Shown piece after piece: positions 1 through 8,640 of a DNA stretch of 33,362 nt. Within the stretch, counting starts at the first letter, position 1, and every line of letters starts with the position of its first letter. The stretch is from Pseudomonadota bacterium (lineage in GTDB: Bacteria; Myxococcota_A; Bradymonadia; UBA4248), in contig JAFZFY010000367.1 in assembly GCA_017555665.1 (NCBI GenBank), positions 1 to 33,362 of the forward strand, read 5' to 3'. The notes beneath the pieces are model-generated. The model was not told where the DNA came from. It ran no database searches and worked only from the letters and a program-made list of their open reading frames with translations. The position numbers were made by a program, and so were the translations under genes.

Positions 1-113
1 AGGAAGAGCTGAAGGAAGAGCTGAAGGAAGAGCTGAAGGAAGAGCTGAAGGAAGAGCTGAAGGAAGAGCTGAAGGAAGAGCTGAAGGAAGAGCTGAAGGA
101 AGAGCTGAAGGAA
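1..113. repeat. 12-bp tandem repeat inside the partial CDS
   Basis: Nine perfect copies of AGGAAGAGCTGA plus a 5-base partial copy. The unit is a multiple of three, so copy-number change adds or removes Gly-Arg-Ala-Glu without shifting the frame. The array continues beyond the left edge of the window. Confidence 0.95.
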
Positions 114-235
114 ATGCTAAGGCTTTGCTCAATCTTATGCAAAAGCTCAGCCTTTCTTTTGAAAGAGCCGCAGAAATACTAAATATCCCTAAAAATGAAT
201 ACGACTTTTACCAAAAAGCCATCGCTCAATTATAA
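2..235 (+). CDS. Partial CDS, C-terminus of a probable Rpn/PD-(D/E)XK family transposase-nuclease
   Basis: Only the last 77 codons are present, and the start lies outside the window. The chosen frame reads Gly-Arg-Ala-Glu repeats and then a tail containing LLNLMQKLSLSFERAAEIL and a stop at 233-235. Alternating charged G-x-A-x repeats followed by a short helical tail ending in a helix-turn-helix-like '...AAEILNIP...' are typical of the C-termini of Rpn (recombination-promoting nuclease, putative transposase) proteins. The nuclease domain itself is not visible, so the family call rests on tail architecture alone. A second frame (Glu-Glu-Leu-Lys repeats) is also open through the repeat, but its tail resembles nothing I know. 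These proteins are usually found in many copies per genome. Confidence 0.6.
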   Translation, partial: GRAEGRAEGRAEGRAEGRAEGRAEGRAEGRAEGRAEGNAKALLNLMQKLSLSFERAAEILNIPKNEYDFYQKAIAQL

Positions 236-338
236 CCGTGGTAAATGGTATGCTTCTCACTGAATATATATAGCGAGCATCCCGCAGAAATGATGATATT
301 TCCGTAATTAGCAATACCCCAGGCACACACGAAAAAAC

Positions 339-377
339 GTTGCCGCGTATGCAGGCAAACGCCTGCATAGCGGCAAC
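339..377 (+). repeat. Bulged-G hairpin element, copy 1
   Basis: Left arm (339-356) and right arm (361-377) are complementary except for one extra G immediately 5' of TAT on the left arm (GCCGCGTATGC against GCATAGCGGC). The loop is AAAC. It belongs to the hairpin family described in the findings. Confidence 0.8.
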
Positions 378-382
378 GCAAA

Positions 383-408
383 GGCCGTATGCGCAACGCG
401 CATAGGCC
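383..408 (+). repeat. Bulged-G hairpin element, copy 2
   Basis: GGCCGTATGCGC pairs with GCGCATAGGCC across an AAC loop. One unpaired G precedes TAT. It lies five bases after copy 1 and is followed by a plain GTGGC/GCCAC hairpin at 411-423. Confidence 0.8.
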
Positions 409-538
409 GAGTGGCGCAGCCACAAAAAATCTGTGCATAGAGTTTATATATACTTTGCATCCTCAATCGTGTATAATCGCTCTGTTTTTACGCACCCCAT
501 GCTAGCCAAACAGAGATGCGTTCGATTGGGAGAGACTC

Positions 539-3500
539 ATGCACGGATATTATAAAACTTGGTCCATTTGGTTGAGCATTTGCTGTGCGCTGGGATGCAC
601 GGATAAACCCACCCAACCCCAGACAGACACGCCGGCACAGCCGGATGTTGCAGAACCTGCTCATCCACAAGCGCAGCCAACACCAATGCCCGAAGCGCCT
701 TCTTCCAACACGGCCTGTCTTGGCGGCACCGAAGATGACGAAAACTGCCTATGTGACAAAGTGGCCATCGCGCGCGCGGATGCGGCAGACTGGGCGTGTG
801 GCGAAGGCTTTTGGCGTTGTGTGAACAACGACGGATGTATGCGCGCAGGCATACATTACCCGGCAGGGACGGATATCACCGAAAATGATGTGCAGTGCGG
901 CTTGCGAGGCGATATCCCGGAACGCGAGAAATTTAAATGCCAGATCGATGAAAACGCCTGGATATGCCAACATCAAAGCTGCGCCTGTTATGGCTCGCCT
1001 ATCAAAATGGATGATAAATGCCTGTCACGCATTTGCCAAGGCGTCGAGATTGAAAACAACAAAGGCCTGACCTGTACTGCGAATGGTTGGGAAGTCTTCA
1101 CGCCGGGCGACTACACGATTGACGGCAATATCTATAAACTCGATTACGATATTATGATCCGAAAGGGCGTGCTTGTCTGCGATGGCCATGAAATTCCTTG
1201 GAATGGTGCCGATAATTATAAATATCAATGCCGTGATATCGGGTGGAAACTCGGCAAACACTGGACTTGCTTAGATAAGAAAGGCTGCGCCTGCGGCGAT
1301 TCTAAGTGCAAACAAGGCGAACAATGCGAAAACGGCAAATGCTCGGCTCAGGTCAAAGCCTGTGAAAAAGGCAACTGCCCGTGCGGCGACGGTTTCTGCA
1401 TGAAAGACGGCGTCTGCGTACAAGGGCACTGCATCTGTGGCGAGCGCGACGAATATCAGACCAGCCTCGAAGTGACAAGCAATGGCGAGCCACCCATCAA
1501 CGAAAAACAAACCTATTGGGATGAAGATGGCGAGAATATCGGACGCCATACGGATATATTCACGAGCAATAGATTTGGCGAATTTACATGCACTTCTTAT
1601 ACAGATGAAGGCACATGTCATAACGATTATTATTTTGCGCAATGCGAAAAAGAAGAAGGTTGCTGGACTTCCGATGGCCGCCATTATGAATACAATGCAA
1701 CCGCGCCACAGAGCTTTGCCAATAATGAGTATTTTCATGTCGATGCAGGCTTTGACCTAACATTCTCGAGCCCCGAGTCGGGCACATGCGTGCTCGAACG
1801 CCACGACGACATCAAGTCATGGAAAGAAGCCGGCAAAAAGGCTACGACGTTCCTCTGTGACGAAAAGATATGTAAATGCGGCAAACACAAATGTCATCTC
1901 GGCCAGGTCTGCCGCGAGGGCAAATGTGAAAACGATACTTGCCAAATCGATGAATCATTCAAAATAAAGAAATATATTCAAGAAGATCCCGACTGCGAAG
2001 GTGCCGATCCAAACGATCCCAGCACCCATTGGGAAGGCGGCGGCGGAAGCCATGATGAAGAAGATTACGATCCCGAAAAGGTCGATCCCGAGACTGAGCC
2101 CAAGCCGTTTGACCAAGAAGACCAAATCTGCCCAGGCGAATGGGTGACCACCTACGACACCAAAACATGCAAGGGCGGCACCCTTTGGTGTCATGGCACT
2201 GCCGACAAAACCTCTCGCCAGGCCCCCAAAGAACCTAAGGGGTACAAGTGCAAGGATGTCAAGACTTATCACGCCGACCGCAATTCCTGGTCTTATGACG
2301 AAACGCACAAAGTCTGGGAATGTGAGGATTCCAGCTGCAAATGCGGTGGCGAATTCTGCCCACGCGGCGCGAACTGCATCGACGAGAAATGTCTCTATTT
2401 GGGGCAGCCGGTACCCGACGAGTTCAAAAAAGAGAACTGCTGGGCTACCAAAGATTACTACTACTGCTCGGTCGATGACGATCCCGATGCCACGATATGT
2501 TATAATGAGCCCAAGCCAGGCGAGGGCTATGTGTGTGCCAAATATAACCAGCACGGATGGAAATGCACCGCGCCCGAAGGCTGCACCTGCGCCGGCAAAT
2601 TCGCACCGACAAACACCGTCTGCCGGGAAGGCAAGCTTTTATGCGGCTTGACCGAATTCAAAGACGGCGATTCTCATCAATACACCTGCAAGACCTTGCC
2701 ATACAGCAGCGTCTGGGCTTGGTCATGCGCCGATCCCGATGGCTGCACCTGCGGCAACCTGAAATGCCAAGGCGTCGAACTCTGCCAAAGCGGCTCATGC
2801 ACATGCGGCGGACTGCTCAAGCCCGATACGCGCTACACATGCAGCCACACATATAGTGATATCGAATATCTCTGCACGGGCGAGGAAGACTGCGACTGCC
2901 CCTATACAGGCAAGACTGTCGCCCCCAATGATGGTTGCAAAACAACAGATTACCAATACGCCACGATCAAGAACAACGCCTATTATTGTGGCGATACGCC
3001 CATGCCCGATATCCGCAATGGCTATATGTGCAGCAAAGATCACGAGATTGTTTGCAACCACACAACCTGCCCCTGCGGTACCGGCGAAGTCGCGACAAAC
3101 TGCCCCAAATTCTCAATCTGCGCAGACGGCAAATGCCTCCATCCTCAAACACATCAGCCCATCGCGACCGACGATAACGGCAATTTTAACGAAGGCATCA
3201 TGCATCTATGCCTGGCGCCCAAAGGATGCTACTGCGAATATGACGAAAGTCCATGCACGACTGGCACATTCTGCACCTACGATGGCTGCCAAGAGCTCCT
3301 GATCAACTACGACAAAGGCCACTATTATGCGGGATTCTACGAACCCGAAGAGAGTGAAGAGAGTGACGATACCTTCCGCGCCATCACAAACCCGATTCCA
3401 GGCTGGGACGACATCTACACATCGTACTATTTCCATGCTTCAGAGGTTTGGAAAGGCATGTGCTCAAGCCAAACCCTCGATATCGAATACTCGGCGGTAT

Positions 3501-3775
3501 GCGGCGATTCCAAAGGCTGCACTTGCGCCGGCAAGCCTTGCCCGACCGGCGCGACCTGCGACAAGGGTGTCTGCCTTACCGATGAACCCGAAAGCAAGTG
3601 CAAATTGACACAGCGCGCGACACCCCGCTTCATCGGTTCCTTTGACGATAACGATTTCCAATGCGGCACTCTGGGTTGGACATGCACCGGCGAAAACTGC
3701 CCCTGCGGCGATACCAAATGCAAGCCGCTCGAAATCTGCCTCAAACCGGGCACCTGCGTGCCTGTAAAGAATTGA
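539..3775 (+). CDS. Large cysteine-rich lipoprotein with repeated CxCG modules
   Basis: A 1078-aa protein with an N-terminal hydrophobic signal and a lipobox-like ALGC (Cys20), so it is probably a lipoprotein exported by Sec and anchored in the inner or outer membrane. The start ATG follows GGGAGAG at suitable distance. After a Pro/Gln/Thr-rich linker (about residues 22-60), the whole protein is built from degenerate modules of the form C-x-CG-x(2-5)-C-x(5)-C-x(4)-C, for example CACGDSKCKQGEQCENGKC and CKCGGEFCPRGANC. At least ten are visible, separated by 60-100-residue segments that also carry paired Cys, often with YxC(K/T) and W. Such spacing suggests extracytoplasmic disulfide-rich EGF-like folds. 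I do not recognise a named family and assign no function. A Myxococcota-type surface protein is the best description. Confidence 0.85.
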   Translation: MHGYYKTWSIWLSICCALGCTDKPTQPQTDTPAQPDVAEPAHPQAQPTPMPEAPSSNTACLGGTEDDENCLCDKVAIARADAADWACGEGFWRCVNNDGCMRAGIHYPAGTDITENDVQCGLRGDIPEREKFKCQIDENAWICQHQSCACYGSPIKMDDKCLSRICQGVEIENNKGLTCTANGWEVFTPGDYTIDGNIYKLDYDIMIRKGVLVCDGHEIPWNGADNYKYQCRDIGWKLGKHWTCLDKKGCACGDSKCKQGEQCENGKCSAQVKACEKGNCPCGDGFCMKDGVCVQGHCICGERDEYQTSLEVTSNGEPPINEKQTYWDEDGENIGRHTDIFTSNRFGEFTCTSYTDEGTCHNDYYFAQCEKEEGCWTSDGRHYEYNATAPQSFANNEYFHVDAGFDLTFSSPESGTCVLERHDDIKSWKEAGKKATTFLCDEKICKCGKHKCHLGQVCREGKCENDTCQIDESFKIKKYIQEDPDCEGADPNDPSTHWEGGGGSHDEEDYDPEKVDPETEPKPFDQEDQICPGEWVTTYDTKTCKGGTLWCHGTADKTSRQAPKEPKGYKCKDVKTYHADRNSWSYDETHKVWECEDSSCKCGGEFCPRGANCIDEKCLYLGQPVPDEFKKENCWATKDYYYCSVDDDPDATICYNEPKPGEGYVCAKYNQHGWKCTAPEGCTCAGKFAPTNTVCREGKLLCGLTEFKDGDSHQYTCKTLPYSSVWAWSCADPDGCTCGNLKCQGVELCQSGSCTCGGLLKPDTRYTCSHTYSDIEYLCTGEEDCDCPYTGKTVAPNDGCKTTDYQYATIKNNAYYCGDTPMPDIRNGYMCSKDHEIVCNHTTCPCGTGEVATNCPKFSICADGKCLHPQTHQPIATDDNGNFNEGIMHLCLAPKGCYCEYDESPCTTGTFCTYDGCQELLINYDKGHYYAGFYEPEESEESDDTFRAITNPIPGWDDIYTSYYFHASEVWKGMCSSQTLDIEYSAVCGDSKGCTCAGKPCPTGATCDKGVCLTDEPESKCKLTQRATPRFIGSFDDNDFQCGTLGWTCTGENCPCGDTKCKPLEICLKPGTCVPVKN

Positions 3776-3841
3776 TAGGCTCTGTTATGCAAGCGTGGAT
3801 ATAGGCCGCGTAAGCATCGGCATACATGCACAAAAGCGTGC

Positions 3842-3867
3842 AGGGGGCGTTCGATCGAACGCCCCCT
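3842..3867. terminator. Perfect 26-bp palindrome between convergent genes
   Basis: A perfectly self-complementary 26-bp sequence centred on TCGATCGA with GC-rich outer arms, in the gap between the convergent lipoprotein and dnaK-like genes. A second hairpin (CCCGCC/GGCGGG, 3872-3887) follows. There is no long T-tract on either side, so a termination role is inferred mainly from position. Confidence 0.5.
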
Positions 3868-3909
3868 CTCGCCCGCCGCGTAGGCGGGTGAGGTCAGGAA
3901 AAATATAGG

Positions 3910-5706
3910 CTACGTCGTCTCTTCGATCAGGGCGATTGTTTTTTCAAGGTCGCGCATGGCGATTTCGAGATTGCGGATATCCTTTGCCTCGTTGACGGCT
4001 TTGGAAGCTCGCGACAGTACGGCCGTGACATACCCCGAAAGCGCATCTGGAATGTCGCGTGCCGAGATGAGTTTCTGCACTTTTTCCATCCGGTTGCGAA
4101 CCTGGGCGATGGCGTTTCGCATCTTTTCCCCCTCTTTTTCACTGACGAGGTACTCGGCGTTTTCTTGTGCCATGCGTTTGATTTCGTCTTCCGTAAGGTT
4201 GGAGGAGCGTTCGATGGATACGACATGCTCTTGTTTCGTTTCGAGGTCACGGGCAATGACATTGACGATGCCGTCGGCATCGACATCGAATGTGATTTCC
4301 ACATCCACGGTGCCGGCCGGTGCTGGACGGATCCCCGAAAATGTAAACTCGGCGAGTACTTGGTTGTCTGCCGCAAGCGTATGCTCGCCTTGAAGGACGA
4401 CGATGCGCAGAGAGGTCTGGTTGTCAAAGGATGTCGTGAAGACGGTCGTGTTGGAACACGGGATTGTCGTATTTTTATTGATGATGACGTGGAATTTTCC
4501 GCCGTGTATCGCAAGGCCCAGATCAAGCGGTGTCACGTCAAGCAGGATATGTTTTTGCCCTTGGTGGAGCAGTTCGTCTGCCTGGATGGCGGCGCCCATC
4601 GCCACGACTTCGTCGGGGTTGATGTTTTTAGCAGGCTGTTTTCGGAAGAATTGGCTGACGGCTTCCTGCACGAGCGGCATGCGTGTCATGCCGCCGACGA
4701 GCACGACTTCGTCGATATCGTCCTGCGTCACATTGGCTTCCATCAGGGCGATCTGGCAGATCTTTAACGAGCGTTTGATCAGGTCGATGACCAGATTCTC
4801 GAACTCTTCACGCGTGATCGTGGCATTGAGGTGCAGCGCGACGCCATCGGGGGATGTCTGGATAAACGGCAGGTTGATCTCGGTCGATTGCAGCTCGCTG
4901 AGGTCGCATTTGGCCTTTTCGGCTGCGATCTTGAGGCGCTGCATCGCCATAGGGTCTTCGCGGAGATCGACATCGTGTTCGCGCGCGAAATTCAGCACCA
5001 GGTATTCGATGATACGGTTGTCGAAATCCTCGCCCCCCAGGAACGTGTCGCCTGTCGTCGAGAGCACGTTGAAGAGGCCGTCATCAATCGAGAGTATCGA
5101 GATATCGAACGTGCCGCCGCCGAGGTCGAATACGGCGATGGTCTGTGATCTGTTTGTCTGCGAGCCATAAGCGATTGCGGCGGCGGTCGGCTCATTGATG
5201 ATGCGCATCACGTCCAGACCCGCGATCTTGCCAGCATCGATGGTCGCCTGTCGCTGCGCATCATTGAAATATGCGGGAACCGTGATGATTGCCTGCCGGA
5301 TATCGGCACCGATATACTCTTCTGCCACTTGGCGAAGCTCGCTCAGGATCATTGCCGAGATTTCGGGCAGGGAGTACAGCTTGTCGCGCATCTTCACGCG
5401 GATATCGTGATGCGGGCCTTCCACGATCTCAAACGGGAACGTGTTCATGCACTCCTGGACTTCGGGATCGTCAATGCTGCGCCCGATCAGTCGCTTGGTG
5501 GAGTACACCGTGTTTGCGGCATTCGTGATCGACTGGCGCTTGGCAAGCTGACCGATCAGACGCTTGCCCGATTCCGCAATCGCGACGACAGATGGTGTCG
5601 TCTTGTATCCTGTTTTGTTCGCTATGATAAAAGGCTTGCCATTTTCGACGATTGAAACACAAGAGTTTGTCGTTCCAAGATCGATACCTAGCGCATAATC
5701 TGCCAT
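3910..5706 (-). CDS. DnaK-family Hsp70 chaperone
   Basis: A 598-aa Hsp70, an ATP-driven cytoplasmic chaperone. Visible signatures are the phosphate-1 loop GIDLGTTNSC (residues 7-16), NEPTAAAIAYG, the phosphate-2 motif FDLGGGTFDIS, and VVLVGGMTRMP in the nucleotide-binding domain. A substrate-binding domain (DVTPLDLGLAI onward) and a helical lid follow. The protein is about 40 residues shorter than E. coli DnaK and lacks the usual Gly-rich acidic tail, ending IALIEETT. It lies 16 bp downstream of the gene for a J-domain protein, with an AGGTGG ribosome site before its ATG, so the two are probably one operon and partners. No grpE or canonical dnaJ is nearby, so this may be a specialised paralog rather than the main housekeeping dnaK. 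For that reason no symbol is given. Confidence 0.95.
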   Translation of the reverse strand: MADYALGIDLGTTNSCVSIVENGKPFIIANKTGYKTTPSVVAIAESGKRLIGQLAKRQSITNAANTVYSTKRLIGRSIDDPEVQECMNTFPFEIVEGPHHDIRVKMRDKLYSLPEISAMILSELRQVAEEYIGADIRQAIITVPAYFNDAQRQATIDAGKIAGLDVMRIINEPTAAAIAYGSQTNRSQTIAVFDLGGGTFDISILSIDDGLFNVLSTTGDTFLGGEDFDNRIIEYLVLNFAREHDVDLREDPMAMQRLKIAAEKAKCDLSELQSTEINLPFIQTSPDGVALHLNATITREEFENLVIDLIKRSLKICQIALMEANVTQDDIDEVVLVGGMTRMPLVQEAVSQFFRKQPAKNINPDEVVAMGAAIQADELLHQGQKHILLDVTPLDLGLAIHGGKFHVIINKNTTIPCSNTTVFTTSFDNQTSLRIVVLQGEHTLAADNQVLAEFTFSGIRPAPAGTVDVEITFDVDADGIVNVIARDLETKQEHVVSIERSSNLTEDEIKRMAQENAEYLVSEKEGEKMRNAIAQVRNRMEKVQKLISARDIPDALSGYVTAVLSRASKAVNEAKDIRNLEIAMRDLEKTIALIEETT

Positions 5707-5722
5707 TCAATACCACCTTTGA

Positions 5723-6553
5723 TTATCTGGCTTTGGCCTGAAGGGACGTGAATGCCCCCGTCACGGCTTTGAAAATCGCAGCGATCCGTGGGGCAAATAC
5801 CCCGATATTTTTCCTGAAATACCTGTCGGGATGGAACTGGCGTGTGCGCATGATGTATGCCTGTTTGACCTGCACCCGCGTGATTTCGTTTTCTTCTAGT
5901 CCGAGAAGATCCGCCGCACTCATTCCGGAAAGGCGTTCGTAAATATATTCCGTAAACATCTGGACTTCCGGCGCGAGATCAAGGCTCGTGTCCAGGAGCT
6001 TGGGCTCAAAGGATCTGAAATCCGCAAAAAGGCGTCGCGGCAAGTACTGGCTGCACACGGTATCGTTGATATCGCGCGGCGTGCATGCGCATGCACCGGG
6101 CGCGGGCGTGACTGTGCGTATCTCGGCAGACGATGCAAGACGCGCCGGCTGCGACAGCCTGTTGACCCCGGAATCGTCTGGCATCCGGTTTGGCATCCAG
6201 TTCAGCTGGGTCTTCCCGGCCGAGCTCTGATCGTTTGCAAGCGTCAGCCTGCGCCCTGCGCGGATGTCTTCCATATCATCCGGCATCAGGTCAAGGACGC
6301 GAGAGCGCGGCGTGTTGCTTTCTGGTTTGGCACCCTCCCACCGAAGCAGACGAAGCTGATGGAGATGCGTATAGGCCGCTGTCAGTTCCGCCGCATTCAC
6401 CGGTACAAGTGACAATATATCGCCAAAACTGCGCTTCCCGTCCGAAAGATCCAGCACGATCCACTCCAGGGATGTCAGTTGGCTGTAATCCACACCTGAT
6501 AATTCACATTGTTCTGCAATCACGTGCGCGTCCATTTTTTGGCCCTCTGACAT
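5723..6553 (-). CDS. Protein with C-terminal J domain, partner of the adjacent Hsp70
   Basis: About 276 aa from the chosen ATG, which has AAGAGG 6 bases upstream. An in-frame ATG at 6616 lacks a ribosome site, and one at 6535 (after GAGGG) is also possible. The last ~65 residues form a J-like domain: helix I (AADLLGLEENEI), helix II, the HPD motif in RQFHPDRYF, and a final helix (IFKAVTGAFTSL). HPD is the motif that stimulates Hsp70 ATPase. The N-terminal ~70 residues (LEWIVLDLSDGKRSFGDIL, then LxxLRLLRW) look like a small winged-helix module of the kind that opens many myxobacterial regulatory proteins. That part is inference. The middle is low-complexity. Canonical DnaJ has its J domain at the N-terminus and a Cys-rich zinc domain, and neither applies here. 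Confidence 0.8.
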   Translation of the reverse strand: MSEGQKMDAHVIAEQCELSGVDYSQLTSLEWIVLDLSDGKRSFGDILSLVPVNAAELTAAYTHLHQLRLLRWEGAKPESNTPRSRVLDLMPDDMEDIRAGRRLTLANDQSSAGKTQLNWMPNRMPDDSGVNRLSQPARLASSAEIRTVTPAPGACACTPRDINDTVCSQYLPRRLFADFRSFEPKLLDTSLDLAPEVQMFTEYIYERLSGMSAADLLGLEENEITRVQVKQAYIMRTRQFHPDRYFRKNIGVFAPRIAAIFKAVTGAFTSLQAKAR

Positions 6554-6871
6554 TTTTAACCTCTTAAAAAAAAACGCCCTGATAATTATCGCACTGTTTG
6601 TACGAAAATGCCACAAATTACCGACATCTGATGCAAGCCGTGGTTACAGTTCAGCACGCCTCTCGATCATGCGGGGTTCAACGCCTGTCGCGCGTGGCCT
6701 CGCTCTGTGCAGGCCTTTCGCGCACGGGCGCGTGATTTATCGTTAAGAATGATGTAGGACATATAACCACTTTCATGTAAAATGATTCGATGAACCGGAT
6801 TTATCCGGGCGTGACAGGAATTGTGTCAGGGCTCGGCCCTTTTTTATTTACCCTCTACAGAGGAGCTTTCA
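6554..6871. other. Divergent intergenic region with three inverted repeats before the POT gene
   Basis: No gene is supported. Close to the POT gene lie three short inverted repeats in a row: CCGGAT/ATCCGG (6795-6808), TGACA/TGTCA (6812-6828) and AGGGC/GCCCT (6828-6840). The last is followed immediately by a T-run. No convincing promoter hexamers were found for either divergent gene. Confidence 0.5.
6828..6846 (+). terminator. Short terminator-like hairpin in the leader of the POT gene
   Basis: AGGGC-TCG-GCCCT followed by six T. The stem is only five pairs, but it is GC-rich and ends about 25 bases before the start codon. It could attenuate transcription of the transporter gene or end an upstream short transcript. 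Confidence 0.35.
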
Positions 6872-8470
6872 ATGAAACACGACATTAAACCGGCCTTCTG
6901 GCTGGCAAATGCCCAGGAAGCCTTGGAACGCCTTGCGTACTTTGGCATCCGCGCCATTCTGCCGCTCATGATGGTCTCTGCCGGCACAGGCGGTCTCGGG
7001 CTTTCCATGTTCGAGAAAGGCCTGATCTACACGATCTGGGCGCTCATTCAGTGCCTTGTTCCCATGGTGTCCGGGGGCTTTAGCGAGTCTTTCGGATATA
7101 AAAAATCGCTCATCGTGGCATTTAGTATCAACACGGTCGGCTATCTCCTCATGGCCAATATTCTCAATATCGCGTCGCTTTTCACCGCCCCTGGCGAGAT
7201 CAGCACGACCGTTAATTTCTGGCTCATGATGCTTGCGGGATGCACGATCGGACTCGGTACGGCGATTTTCAAGCCGCCTGTGCAGGGCACGGTTGCCAAA
7301 TCACTCACCAAATCGAGTTCCAGCTTCGGTTTCGGCCTCTTTTACTGGGTCGTCAATATCGGCGGTTTCCTCGCGCCGCTATGCGCGTCCGCGCTTCGCG
7401 GCTCCGATGCCGATCCCACTTGGCATTACGTCTTTTACAGTGCGGCTGCGGTCACGGTCTTTAACCTGATCGTCACGATGCTGTTCTTCAAGGAACCCGA
7501 ACGCACCCCCGAAGAGATCGAGAAAAACAAGTCGACCTCTGCAGGCCGCGTCTTCATCGACACGCTCCTCACGCTCTGGAAAGACAAGTCGATGCTCTGC
7601 TTCCTGATCATCATTTCTGGATTCTGGCTCATGTTCATGCAGCTCTGGGATCTCCTCCCGAACTTCCTCGACGAGTGGATCGACAGGCGTGATGTCGGGT
7701 CGTTCCTCGGGCAGTTCAGCATTTTCCAGACCTATCTCGAATCGGATGGCGCGCTCAAGCCTGAGATGATCATCAACATTGACTCTGCCGCCATCATCCT
7801 CTTCGTCATTCCGATCGCCGCGATTCTCTCGCGCTTCAAGATGATCACCTCGCTCGTGCTCGGCATGGTCATTTCGGTGATCGGCTTCGTCCTCAGCGGC
7901 GTGACCATGTCCGGCGGCATCGCCTGTCTCGGCGTTCTCGTCTTTGCCATTGGCGAGATCATCTGCTCGCCGAAATTCAACGAGTACATCGGCATGACCG
8001 CGCCGGCGGATAAAAAAGCCATCTATATGGGCTATTCCAATATTCCGTTCGCGATCGGCTGGGCCGTCGGCAACCTGCTTTCCGGCACGATCTACGAGAT
8101 CTTCGCGTCCAAATCCGAACTGGCAAAACAATGGCTCATCGAGCACGGCACTGACCCTGCCACGCTCGCGACGCTCAAGCCCGATGGGATCATCAAACTC
8201 ATGATGGAGAATTCCGGCGCGGATGACATCTATGCTGCAAACCAGATCCTTTGGGATGCTTACGATCCCTGGATCATCTGGATCATCCTCGGCGGGATCG
8301 GTGTCGCGTCCATGGTCGGCATGGTCATGTTCTACTTCAAGAGCGGCATGGCTTCGCGCGACAATGCGGAGAGCGCGTCTGAAGCGTCGGAGAACGAATC
8401 TGAAGAGAGCAAGGAAGCCAAGGACTGGGCAGATGAGATGAATGCCGCAGCCGAGGCGAATCACGACTGA
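6872..8470 (+). CDS. POT/PTR-family proton-dependent peptide transporter
   Basis: A 532-aa inner-membrane MFS protein. The start at 6872 is chosen because AGAGGAG lies seven bases upstream; the upstream in-frame ATG at 6821 lacks this and would run through the leader hairpin. Near the N-terminus, EALERLAYFGIRAILPLMM matches the ExxERxxYxG signature of helix 1 in proton-coupled oligopeptide transporters, where the ExxER motif takes part in proton coupling. Many hydrophobic segments follow (for example GLFYWVVNIGGFLAPL and ISGFWLMFMQLWDLLPNFL). The C-terminal ~30 residues are acidic and Glu/Ser-rich. The likely substrates are di- or tripeptides, but this cannot be read from the sequence. It is a single gene followed by strong hairpins. 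Confidence 0.9.
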   Translation: MKHDIKPAFWLANAQEALERLAYFGIRAILPLMMVSAGTGGLGLSMFEKGLIYTIWALIQCLVPMVSGGFSESFGYKKSLIVAFSINTVGYLLMANILNIASLFTAPGEISTTVNFWLMMLAGCTIGLGTAIFKPPVQGTVAKSLTKSSSSFGFGLFYWVVNIGGFLAPLCASALRGSDADPTWHYVFYSAAAVTVFNLIVTMLFFKEPERTPEEIEKNKSTSAGRVFIDTLLTLWKDKSMLCFLIIISGFWLMFMQLWDLLPNFLDEWIDRRDVGSFLGQFSIFQTYLESDGALKPEMIINIDSAAIILFVIPIAAILSRFKMITSLVLGMVISVIGFVLSGVTMSGGIACLGVLVFAIGEIICSPKFNEYIGMTAPADKKAIYMGYSNIPFAIGWAVGNLLSGTIYEIFASKSELAKQWLIEHGTDPATLATLKPDGIIKLMMENSGADDIYAANQILWDAYDPWIIWIILGGIGVASMVGMVMFYFKSGMASRDNAESASEASENESEESKEAKDWADEMNAAAEANHD

Positions 8471-8601
8471 TCGGATCGGCGCGTCCCGTATCGCGGGCGC
8501 GCAGGTAACGGTCGGCATGCGAATGCTGAGATCTTTGAAAAAACAGGACTTGACGTTGCCCTTGAAGCGATATCGCGAATCATGATGACGTCTTTGAGGG
8601 A

Positions 8602-8640
8602 CGCGCCTATTTCCGGCTGAAGCCGGAAATACGGCTCGCG
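8602..8640 (-). repeat. Bulged-G hairpin element, copy 3
   Basis: CGCGCC-TATTTCCGGCT pairs with AGCCGGAAATACGG-(CT)-CGCG, with GA between the arms. The unpaired G appears as C in ATACG on the right arm, so this copy is in reverse orientation to copies 1 and 2. The inner stem is nine perfect pairs. Confidence 0.65.

Larger units (their letters stand above)
236..538. other. Intergenic region with hairpins and a possible -10 box
   Basis: No gene is supported here. It holds three consecutive hairpins (339-377, 383-408, 411-423), and an AT-rich stretch ending in a consensus TATAAT at 472-477 that could be the -10 box of the downstream lipoprotein gene. No good -35 box is seen at the right spacing. 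Confidence 0.5.

Noticed and set aside
3956-5655. Several long plus-strand frames opposite dnaK
   Set aside because: They lie antisense to a gene with clear Hsp70 motifs throughout and have no ribosome sites or recognisable domains.
8478-8503. GCGCG-TCCCG...CGGG-CGCGC hairpin after the POT stop as another family member
   Set aside because: It lacks the CGTAT/ATAG core; the extra base is a T elsewhere in the stem.
7379-8518. 379-codon minus-strand frame opposite the POT transporter
   Set aside because: It is rich in Asp/Arg/His in a pattern typical of antisense to a membrane protein gene, and the plus-strand frame has clear POT motifs.
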